A stretch of 64,000 nucleotides of DNA from DAIOEK01 sp963721445 (lineage in GTDB: Bacteria > Chloroflexota > Anaerolineae > Anaerolineales > Anaerolineaceae): contig CAVRIZ010000005.1 in the NCBI GenBank assembly GCA_963721445.1, positions 1,612,001 to 1,676,000 of the forward strand, given 5' to 3'. Below, one piece after another: positions 36,372 to 43,245 of this stretch. The notes under the pieces were generated by a model. The model was not told the DNA's origin, searched no databases, and saw only the letters and a list, made by a program, of their open reading frames with translations. Every line of letters begins with the position of its first letter. The first letter of the stretch is position 1. Both the position numbers and the translations under genes were made by a program.

Positions 36372-37840
36372 GTGAACTTGGATCAGGACCTTATCTTCGA
36401 TACAGGAATCACGAGAGATCGTCGCCCAGACATATGAAGCCTGGACGGCGTGGAGCCACGCATCTCAGGCGGATGTCGACCGGGTTTGCGCAGCGATGGC
36501 TGATGCCGGATACCAGGCGTCAGAACGGTTGGGAAGACTGGCACAGGAAGAGACCGGCTATGGCGTTGCCGCCCACAAGAAGCTGAAGAATGAATTCGGC
36601 TCTCGTATGGTCTGGCAAAGTATTCGTGACCAGAAGACGGTCGGTGTTGTCCGGCATGATGCGGACCGCCATATCTACGAGATAGCCTGGCCGATGGGAG
36701 TTGTCGCCGGATTGGTGCCTTCTACGAATCCCACCTCGACCACCTTTTTCAAGGCGTTGATCTCGGTGAAAGCGCGCAACGCGATCATCTTCGCGCCTCA
36801 TCCATCGGCAAAACGCTGCATCTATGAGGCAGCCCAGACCATGGCAATGGCAGCCGAGAATGCCGGCGCTCCCAAAGGATTGATTAACTGCCTGCAGCAG
36901 ATCTCCCTGCAGGGCACACAGGAACTGATGACCCACAAGAACACCGCCCTGATCCTGGCAACGGGCGGGTCAGGCATGGTCAAGGCAGCCCACTCATCCG
37001 GCAAGCCAGCCTATGGCGTCGGTCCCGGGAAATGTACCGGTGTATGTGGACCGGTCTGCTGACGTGGAGAAAGCTGCCCGTTACATTGTCGCCTCAAAGG
37101 CATTCGACCATTCCACCATCTGCGCGACCGAACAATCGGTGATCGCGGACAGACCGATCGCCCGTCAGCTCGCCGAATTGATGCAGGCGGAAGGCGCTTA
37201 TTTCACTGATCCACAGCAAACGGAAGCGCTGCGCAAGGCGCTCTTCAACCCGGATGGCAGCATGAACACCGCCACCGTCGGCAAATCCGCCGCCTATCTG
37301 GCAATGTATGCGGGTTTTGAAATTCCATCGGAGACGCGAGTGCTGGTGGCTCCCCTCCTCAAGGTGGGCAGGGGTGAACCGCTCTCACACGAAAAGCTTA
37401 CCACCGTCCTGGGCTGGTATGAGGCGGATGGCTGGGAGCAAGGCTGCGAGACCTGCATCGCGTTGATTCAGACAGGTGGAAAAGGTCATACCCAGATCAT
37501 CTATGCCAATGACGAACGGGTCATCATGGCTTTTGGGTTGGAGAAGCCTGTTTTCCGGATCCTGGTGAATACGATGGGAACCCTGGGCGCGATCGGACTC
37601 ACCACCGGATTGATGCCGTCCCTCACGCTGGGCTCAGGTGGAGTTGGCGGCTCCATCACCGGTGATAACATCACCGCGACTCATCTGATCAATATCAAGC
37701 GTCTGGCATACGAGACAATGCCTCCGCCAATGGAAGCATTCTCAAAGGGTGAAACACCAGCCGGTCTTCCGCTGCATGAAATTGAGCGGACGGTACGGCA
37801 GGTTGTAAACGAAATTTTATCGAGCAAAACATCAACCTAA
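36372..37840 (+). pseudogene. acylating aldehyde dehydrogenase (PduP/EutE-like) with C-terminal encapsulation helix, frameshifted
   Basis: Rejoined length about 489 residues in three frames: a GTG start at 36372, a new frame from about 36397 (SIQESREIVAQTYEAW) to about 37030, and the last from there to 37840. The nucleotide site includes NPTSTTFFKALI, and the catalytic Cys is in TICATEQSVI. It should convert acetaldehyde and CoA to acetyl-CoA with NAD reduction. Residues at the extreme C-terminus (EIERTVRQVVNEILSS) form an amphipathic helix after a linker, as in encapsulated dehydrogenases. Both breaks need one base skipped; the second sits on CCCGGGAAA. Since it is the key enzyme, a sequence error is likelier than decay. 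Confidence 0.85.
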
Positions 37841-37878
37841 CGATGCATTAAATCAACATAACCAAAGGAAGGGTGAAA

Positions 37879-38193
37879 ATGGCACAAGATACGTCATTGA
37901 TTGCACTTGGAATGGTCGAGACCCACGGTCTGGTGGCTGCTATCGAGGCAGCCGACGCGATGGTGAAAGCAGCCAACGTCAGCCTGATCGGCTCGGAATA
38001 TGTCGGCGGTGGTTTCGTCACTGTCATGGTCCGGGGTGATGTGGGCGCGGTGAAAGCCGCCACAGATGCAGGCGCTGCCGCAGCCAAGCGTGTTGGCGAG
38101 GTCGTTTCGGTCCACGTGATTCCACGACCCCACGCTGATGTGGAGATGATCCTGCCCAAGGAAACCAAAGGAAGCATTGGCGGACGAAGCTAA
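37879..38193 (+). CDS. BMC-H shell hexamer protein
   Basis: 104 residues, single BMC domain (Pfam 00936 type): ALGMVETHGLVAAIEAADAM, then GGGFVTVMVRGDVGAVKAA and VVSVHVIPRPHADVE. The pore loop region reads EYVGGGF. Forms hexamers that tile the shell facets. The ATG at 37879 with GGAAGGG upstream is preferred to the GTG at 37873. It is the only BMC-H gene in this operon, where many BMC operons have several. Confidence 0.95.
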   Translation: MAQDTSLIALGMVETHGLVAAIEAADAMVKAANVSLIGSEYVGGGFVTVMVRGDVGAVKAATDAGAAAAKRVGEVVSVHVIPRPHADVEMILPKETKGSIGGRS

Positions 38194-38221
38194 ACCAGCT
38201 TAATTCAATAGAAGGAAGATT

Positions 38222-38851
38222 ATGGCAGAAGCATTCTCGTTACGCTGCTATTGCTACCTGGACAGGATGCAGCCCCAGTATGCCGCCTTTGTGGGTACGA
38301 TCACCCAAGGTGACTTGCCCACGGAAGGCATGGCGGCTCTGTACGTGGAGATGGCTCCGGGCAACGAAGTCTTCCGGGTGGTGGATATCGCTGTGAAGGC
38401 GACCGAAGCCCGACCCGGTGCGCAGATCGTCGAGCGCGAGTTTGGCATGTTCGAGGTCCATTCACCGGATCAGGCAGCCGTCCAGGAAGCCGGACGAGTT
38501 GTCCTCGACCGGCTGGGATTGAACCTCGAGGACCGGATCCGCCCGCAGGTGGTCTCCACCCAGGTCATTACCCGCATCGACCCGTACCAGTCGCAACTCA
38601 TCAACCGCTTCAGGCGGGGGAGCATGCTGGTGCCGGGCGAAACCATGCTGGTGCTGGAATGCGCCCCGGCGGCGTACATCAACTATGCCTGCAATGAAGC
38701 GGAAAAGACAGCCAGCATCAAACTGATCCATGTCTCCTCGGTGGGACGGTTCGGTCGGATGTGGTTGTCAGGTTCGGAAGCGGAGATCATGACCGCCAAA
38801 GACGCCGCGACCCGTGCTCTTGAAAGTTTGGAAGGCCGGGAAGGCGCCTGA
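38222..38851 (+). CDS. BMC-T tandem-domain shell trimer protein
   Basis: 209 residues with two BMC domains, about 1-95 and 105-205. The first carries QYAAFVGTITQGDLPTEGM and the second PGETMLVLECAPAAYINYA then AKDAATRALESL. Trimers of this kind occupy hexamer positions and often have a gated, larger pore, suited to cofactors or bulky substrates. It follows BMC-H by 28 bases and belongs to the same operon. Whether it is a single- or double-layer type cannot be read from the sequence. Confidence 0.88.
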   Translation: MAEAFSLRCYCYLDRMQPQYAAFVGTITQGDLPTEGMAALYVEMAPGNEVFRVVDIAVKATEARPGAQIVEREFGMFEVHSPDQAAVQEAGRVVLDRLGLNLEDRIRPQVVSTQVITRIDPYQSQLINRFRRGSMLVPGETMLVLECAPAAYINYACNEAEKTASIKLIHVSSVGRFGRMWLSGSEAEIMTAKDAATRALESLEGREGA

Positions 38852-38885
38852 CCCGTACCATGCATTAGGGTAGATAGGAGCGATC

Positions 38886-39296
38886 ATGCCGAAAGAGTTT
38901 TATACCGAACGGGATATCGAGGATATGGTCAAACGCGGCGTCCTGACGCTGGAGTTGAATGACCACGTCGTGTTGACCGACCTCGCCTATGAGAAAGCGA
39001 ACAAACTGGGCATGCGGCTGGTGCGTGATAAACCGGCCAATCCCCCGGGCGCGCCCGTCCGACCATATATTGCCATGCAGGTTAATAAACCCGTAACCCG
39101 TATGGAACCGTCGGCATACCAATTCAGTTCCCCATCCGTCCAGGCTGAGGGGCCGGTCAAACCTCCCGTTGCCGATGGGACGGATCTGCGTCAGCGCATC
39201 CACGATGCGGTCGTGGCGAAACTGGGAAACCAGGTGGACGCCGCGCTCCTGGATGTGATCATCACCCGCGTTCTCAACAGTACCGGAGTGAAATAA
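38886..39296 (+). CDS. microcompartment-associated protein, possible cargo-to-shell linker
   Basis: 136 residues in three parts. N-terminal domain about 1-45 (FYTERDIEDMVKRGVLTLEL then VVLTDLAYEKANKLG) resembles the small helical domain found at the N-terminus of EutT-like and related BMC proteins. A Pro-rich disordered linker covers about 48-97. The C-terminal helix (DLRQRIHDAVVAKLG then VDAALLDVIITRVL) looks like an encapsulation peptide. There is no catalytic motif. The layout suggests an adaptor that ties enzymes to the shell, by analogy with CcmN; this is inference. Sits between the shell genes and the second BMC-P. Confidence 0.7.
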   Translation: MPKEFYTERDIEDMVKRGVLTLELNDHVVLTDLAYEKANKLGMRLVRDKPANPPGAPVRPYIAMQVNKPVTRMEPSAYQFSSPSVQAEGPVKPPVADGTDLRQRIHDAVVAKLGNQVDAALLDVIITRVLNSTGVK

Positions 39297-39299
39297 GCG

Positions 39300-39635
39300 A
39301 TGCTATTTGGCAGAGTCAGAGGGACCGCCGTCTGCACCATGAAATATGAAGGCACCGAGGGCTTGAAGCTGCTGATCGTCCAGCCGCTGAACAGGAAGCT
39401 CGAGCCGATGGGTGCGCTGCAGGTGGCTGCCGATGTGGTCCAGGCGGGGATCGGCGACCTGTGCGTGATGGTCCGGTCACGGGAGGCTGCCCTGGCGCTG
39501 CCGGATGTCAAGTTCGTGCCGGTGGATCTGGCGCTGGTCGGGATCGTGGACGAGCTGGAAGTGAAGCCGGACAAGGACTTTAATTTCACCCTCAAGGCGG
39601 GTACAATCGGTTTACGTAAAAGCTTGTTATGCTGA
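39300..39635 (+). CDS. BMC-P shell pentamer protein, repeat-altered C-terminus
   Basis: 111 residues. LFGRVRGTAVCTMKYEG, VAADVVQAGIGDLCVMV and VDLALVGIVDELEV identify EutN/CcmL. Starts three bases after the upstream stop, so it is translationally linked. The final residues fall at the edge of a dispersed repeat beginning at 39625, so the natural C-terminus may have been changed by the repeat. A second paralogue follows the repeat. Confidence 0.9.
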   Translation: MLFGRVRGTAVCTMKYEGTEGLKLLIVQPLNRKLEPMGALQVAADVVQAGIGDLCVMVRSREAALALPDVKFVPVDLALVGIVDELEVKPDKDFNFTLKAGTIGLRKSLLC

Positions 39636-39756
39636 GGCGAAAGCCGAGCACACACAAACCTGTCATGCTGAGGCGAAAGCCGAAGCATCTCTACGACAGT
39701 TTTCTGAAGCGATTACATAGCAGAGATCCTTCGTCATTACATTCCTCAGGATGACA
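39625..39756. repeat. dispersed palindromic repeat inside the microcompartment operon
   Basis: Two direct copies of TGTYATGCTGAGGCGAAAGC start at 39625 and 39661. The second is matched by an inverted partner ending CTCAGGATGACA at 39745-39756 (TGTCAT...ATGACA ends), so 39661-39756 is a 96-base imperfect palindrome. It splits the second and third BMC-P genes. No transposase is encoded. Confidence 0.75.
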
Positions 39757-39770
39757 AAACACAGGAATAC

Positions 39771-40055
39771 ATGATCATAGCGAAAGTCGTTGGGACGGTC
39801 GTCACCACCATCAGCCACCGGGATTACAAGAACCGGCGGCTATTGGTCGTCCAGCCGCTGGGACTGCCCGGCGAGAAGCCGGACGAGGATTTCGTGGCGA
39901 TCGACAATTCCCAGGCCGGGATCGGGGACACGGTCCTGGTGCTGCGGGAAGGCAGCGGCGCCCGACAGGTGCTGAACAACCCGGACGCGTGCATCATCTC
40001 GGTGATCGTGGGGATCATCAATTCGGTGTTTTTGGAGGAAGTGGAGAAGGGGTAG
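39771..40055 (+). CDS. BMC-P shell pentamer protein
   Basis: 94 residues. MIIAKVVGTVVTTISHRDYKN, VAIDNSQAGIGDTVLVLREG and IISVIVGIINSV fit the EutN/CcmL fold. Third pentamer gene in the operon; it is separated from the second by a palindromic repeat, which may form an mRNA hairpin. AGGAA precedes the ATG. Last gene with microcompartment identity. Confidence 0.92.
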   Translation: MIIAKVVGTVVTTISHRDYKNRRLLVVQPLGLPGEKPDEDFVAIDNSQAGIGDTVLVLREGSGARQVLNNPDACIISVIVGIINSVFLEEVEKG

Positions 40056-40062
40056 GGGGAAT

Positions 40063-40656
40063 TTGGATCGTTCTTTCTATAATATAAATCAGAGAAAAAA
40101 GAAGGGTCCTTTTGCATATTGTGTTGGGACAGGAGATACACAATATGATAATGGATTGTTTTTTATCTCAAAAATAATCGACGATCTTTTGAAAACCCAT
40201 TACTATTATTTACATATTCAACAGCAATTAATTCCTGAATTGCCCCATCAGAATAATAAAGAAAACGACGAGATACGATTCATCTCCATGGTACTGGATA
40301 GCTACTGCGAAGTAAACTTATCGAAGCTTGCAGAGGATAATATACACACTTGGAACTTTCAGCAGTTATTTAATGTGATTAAGGTTTTTAATTGGCCTGA
40401 CAGTCCTTTAATACAAAAGCATATTGAACAATATAAAACCCTGGTAGATCCTATTAAAGTCATGCGCAATACAATACATGCACATACATCCAAATTTAAC
40501 TCCCAAACAGAATTGCATTTCTCCCAAGAAAATTACATAACCGAAATTAATCAGGCGGTTATACTACTTGATATGTTTACATCTGGAAAAATCCCATACT
40601 ATTTAGAAATTCCATCAGGCGTTCAATTAGATTTACGTTCTTTTCTGTCCGCATAA
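40063..40656 (+). CDS. HEPN-domain-like protein
   Basis: 197 residues, TTG start seven bases after the BMC-P gene. Helical throughout. VMRNTIHAHTSKFN carries the Arg-Asn-x3-His core of HEPN RNase domains (R-x4-6-H), here as RNTIHAH, and the helices before it fit. The DNA is much AT-richer than the operon upstream, suggesting separate origin. HEPN proteins are often toxins or antiphage RNases; no antitoxin is obvious next to it. Start codon and boundaries are less certain. Confidence 0.55.
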   Translation: MDRSFYNINQRKKKGPFAYCVGTGDTQYDNGLFFISKIIDDLLKTHYYYLHIQQQLIPELPHQNNKENDEIRFISMVLDSYCEVNLSKLAEDNIHTWNFQQLFNVIKVFNWPDSPLIQKHIEQYKTLVDPIKVMRNTIHAHTSKFNSQTELHFSQENYITEINQAVILLDMFTSGKIPYYLEIPSGVQLDLRSFLSA

Positions 40657-40738
40657 TATTTGATTCATTGAAATAATCGAGGCAAATGTCAAAAATTCTA
40701 TTTCAGCTAAGAGTAATAATTAACTAAGAAAAACTCAC

Positions 40739-41137
40739 ATGTCAGTAGAAAATACAAAAGTATGCAAAAAATGTGGTTCAGAAGATTTTGGATTCTGGAC
40801 ATCTGCAACAACAGGAAAGGTGCATCGTTATTGTCGTAATTGTAGGCGAAATAGGGCAAATCTATATACTTACCGAAAAGGTATAAATGGTGGTTATCAT
40901 ACAAAACATGAATGGGAATACAAGCTAACAGGTTTTGATAGGTGTCCCCGTTGTGGAAGATTTTGGAAAGATATTCCGCCTCGCCCAGATACGCGATATA
41001 GGTATGTATGGACTAAAGATCACATTATCCCTATCACATCCGGTGGTAGTAATAATATTGATAATCTACAACCACTTTGTTATCAATGTAATTCTTCGAA
41101 ATGTGCATCATATGAAGAACAACCTAAACGAAACTAA
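40739..41137 (+). CDS. HNH endonuclease
   Basis: 132 residues. N-terminal zinc ribbon (CKKCG and CRNC), a second pair CPRCG in the middle with CYQC near the end, and the HNH core KDHIIPITSGGSNNIDNLQPL, where DH, Asn and the C-terminal Cys pair form the catalytic metal site. Probably a DNA nuclease of mobile or defence type. Like the HEPN gene 80 bases upstream it is AT-rich. No intron or intein is apparent. Confidence 0.8.
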   Translation: MSVENTKVCKKCGSEDFGFWTSATTGKVHRYCRNCRRNRANLYTYRKGINGGYHTKHEWEYKLTGFDRCPRCGRFWKDIPPRPDTRYRYVWTKDHIIPITSGGSNNIDNLQPLCYQCNSSKCASYEEQPKRN

Positions 41138-41214
41138 GAATAATGAAAAACTCCACAGAATAGTTTCTCTAGAATTTCTTCATACTCGAAATTAATAAGG
41201 GGATAGAGTGCGTG

Positions 41215-41628
41215 TTAAGGCTGGGATTTGGTGCGCTTATTCCTGATTACGAGCCATATGATCAGGCCAACAATGATTATCAGGAGAAACAGGCAGATCA
41301 GCGGGGCAACTTTTGCCAGCCACATGGTGTAGTAGAGGCTGGAACGCTTATGCGTGCCGTAGATTTTCCCCATATTGCCGGGAACGTAGGTGTAGCCGTT
41401 TTTCTCACAGTATTCCCTGACATTCTGGTTCCACTCGGCGCTACTCGAGGCGGCTGGAATGGGCGGGTTATAGGTGATTTCCCAGGGGGAAGGTAATGTA
41501 TAACTGCCATATTCATCCCCGCCAAAGAATTCACCACATTCCCTGGTTTCCGGGTTGACCGCAATCCCGGGCGGCATGGGCGCCAGAAAACCCCATAGTA
41601 CACAAAGAAGCAGAAGTGTGCTTTTCAT
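41215..41628 (-). CDS. secreted or membrane-anchored hypothetical protein
   Basis: 138 codons from the ATG at 41628, which has GGGGGTGG upstream. N-terminal signal peptide (KSTLLLLCVLWGFLAP), an extracytoplasmic part with two Cys residues (REYCEKNGYTYVPGNMG), and one C-terminal membrane segment (ICLFLLIIIVGLIIWLVI) with a basic tail. An anchored surface protein of unknown role. Confidence 0.5.
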   Translation of the reverse strand: MKSTLLLLCVLWGFLAPMPPGIAVNPETRECGEFFGGDEYGSYTLPSPWEITYNPPIPAASSSAEWNQNVREYCEKNGYTYVPGNMGKIYGTHKRSSLYYTMWLAKVAPLICLFLLIIIVGLIIWLVIRNKRTKSQP

Positions 41629-41810
41629 AATCCACCCCCGGACCACAATCTGGTTGTTGCTACTTCCATTATCCACGGAATTTGAAAAAATCACTCGGTT
41701 TACGTGGAAAACCGGAGTGTGTTATTAGGTAGCCTATTCCATGCGAATGGTAGTTGGTAGGTTGGGTTGAGCGCCATGTGCGAAACCCAACAACATATTC
41801 AGACACATCG

Positions 41811-41873
41811 CGAAGATTGCTTCGTCGGGTAGAGCCCTCCTCCCCCAAGGGGATGCTGCGCTATCGCAATGAC
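41811..41873. repeat. dispersed repeat copy
   Basis: CGAAGATTGCTTCGTCGGGT on the left and ATCGCAATGAC on the right flank a block that includes CCCCAAGGGGATGCT (41843-41857). The same 15 bases and the same right end occur again at 42.46-42.51 kb. Confidence 0.6.
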
Positions 41874-41904
41874 ATGATTGGTTGAGCTTTACTAGCTATT
41901 TATC

Positions 41905-42360
41905 CTACATCGAGAGCAGAAGTCCCCCCACCCCGACCACGATCAGAAAGGCAGCCACCAAAAGAGAAGTCACAAAACCGTACGCCTTTGTCTCCAGCAC
42001 AGCTTTGCTCGGATCAGCCGGGTCATAATGGACGGTCACCGCTGATCCCACCGGGTATTCGGCGACTTTGGCGTTGGCATTCTTTCGTCCGCTTCCGGCA
42101 TTTCCAAACCCCAGTTTGTCGCTCTCATAGGTTTGTCCCATCACCTGGTACTCATACTTCACCTGCGCATTGATCTGGGTGGTTTGGCGGCCATTCCGGA
42201 AGCTGGTATGAGACGCCACGCGCGAATCCGTCACCTTGCCGGGTGTGGTCAACCAGGTCTCGCCGGCTTGCTTCGCTTTTGATCTTTGCCTGAATGCAAA
42301 ATAGATAAATCCAAGTCCTGCCACAAGGAAAACGACATAGACAATGACGGTTATGTTCAT
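41905..42360 (-). CDS. DUF3592 membrane protein
   Basis: 151 residues. Two membrane segments, near the N-terminus (VIVYVVFLVAGLGFIYFAF) and C-terminus (LLVAAFLIVVGVGGLLL), flank a soluble beta domain with KYEYQVMGQTYESDKLGFG and VHYDPADPSKAVLE, the signature of DUF3592. Function unknown. The ATG at 42360 follows GGAGGG. Confidence 0.8.
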   Translation of the reverse strand: MNITVIVYVVFLVAGLGFIYFAFRQRSKAKQAGETWLTTPGKVTDSRVASHTSFRNGRQTTQINAQVKYEYQVMGQTYESDKLGFGNAGSGRKNANAKVAEYPVGSAVTVHYDPADPSKAVLETKAYGFVTSLLVAAFLIVVGVGGLLLSM

Positions 42361-42464
42361 TTCCAACCCTCCATAACGGTTTATATTAATTCTATGCGGG
42401 AATCAGGATAGGGCAATTCACCACTGCGAAAACCTATCAAGCAGACCGTTTTGCGAAATTACTT

Positions 42465-42510
42465 CCCCAAGGGGATGCTCGCAATCGCCAAAGTGCGCCA
42501 TCGCAATGAC
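42465..42510. repeat. dispersed repeat copy
   Basis: CCCCAAGGGGATGCT at 42465-42479 and ATCGCAATGAC at 42500-42510 duplicate the right part of the repeat at 41.81 kb. The two copies flank the DUF3592 gene. Confidence 0.6.
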
Positions 42511-42595
42511 ACCTGGCTGGGGATGCTGACCCATAGGTTATACGGTCATTTCTCTGCCCGGCTCCTGCCCGTAGAATCAGGATAGGAGAAAACCC

Positions 42596-43069
42596 ATGAA
42601 TAAATTAACCACCTGTTTATGCTTCGAATCCCAGGCGGAAGAAGCAGTGAAGTTTTATACATCCATTTTCAAGGATTCCAAGGTCACCGGAGTAGTGAGG
42701 TTTGGGGAAGGTGGACCCGCTCCTGCCGGATCGGTGATGACCATGACATTCGAGATCAATGGTCAGGATTTTTTGGCGTTGAATGGCGGACCTACTTTCC
42801 ATTTCACGGAAGCCATTTCCCTGGTCGTCAATTGTGACACCCAGGAGGAAGTCGATTATTATTGGAATCGCTTGACGGACGGCGGCAAGGAAGTCCAATG
42901 CGGCTGGTTGACCGATAAATTTGGGGTTTCCTGGCAGGTCGTTCCCAGAGTCCTGGCAGAATTGCTTCAAAGCGATGATCCAGGGAAATCCAGCCGGGTG
43001 TTGGAAGCCATGCTGAAAATGATCAAGCTCGATATCGCTGAACTGAAGCGGGCATACGATCAGGCATAA
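42596..43069 (+). CDS. PhnB-like VOC protein
   Basis: 157 residues, clearly paralogous to the protein at 30.75 kb: TCLCFESQAEEAVKFYTSIF, DFLALNGGPTFHFTEAISL and CGWLTDKFGVSWQVVP align along the whole length. AGGAG precedes the ATG. Ends just before a good terminator, so it is monocistronic. Function unknown. Confidence 0.85.
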   Translation: MNKLTTCLCFESQAEEAVKFYTSIFKDSKVTGVVRFGEGGPAPAGSVMTMTFEINGQDFLALNGGPTFHFTEAISLVVNCDTQEEVDYYWNRLTDGGKEVQCGWLTDKFGVSWQVVPRVLAELLQSDDPGKSSRVLEAMLKMIKLDIAELKRAYDQA

Positions 43070-43095
43070 GCGAGCATCAGCGACTAAGTAGATTT

Positions 43096-43122
43096 GCCCT
43101 CCCAACGGAGGGCATTTTCTTT
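43096..43122 (+). terminator. intrinsic terminator
   Basis: GCCCTCC pairs with GGAGGGC around CAAC at 43096-43113, followed by ATTTTCTTT. It ends the PhnB-like gene. Confidence 0.85.
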
Positions 43123-43245
43123 GTCAGATTATATCCATGCCTATTGAAGTTGCCCGTATACTATGTGTAGATCATTGGGTGGGATGGGTCAAGCGGTGAT
43201 GGCAGGTTCATCACGATTTGATTGGATCGATGTATGGATGTCTGG

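Noticed and set aside
39625..39756. Insertion sequence in the microcompartment operon
   Set aside because: Only a short palindromic unit without an ORF; no transposase or clear target duplication.
34504..40055. Planctomycete-type (PVM) or glycyl-radical microcompartment
   Set aside because: There is no class II aldolase in the operon and no glycyl-radical enzyme or activase; DeoC plus the RpiB-like protein point to the SPU class.
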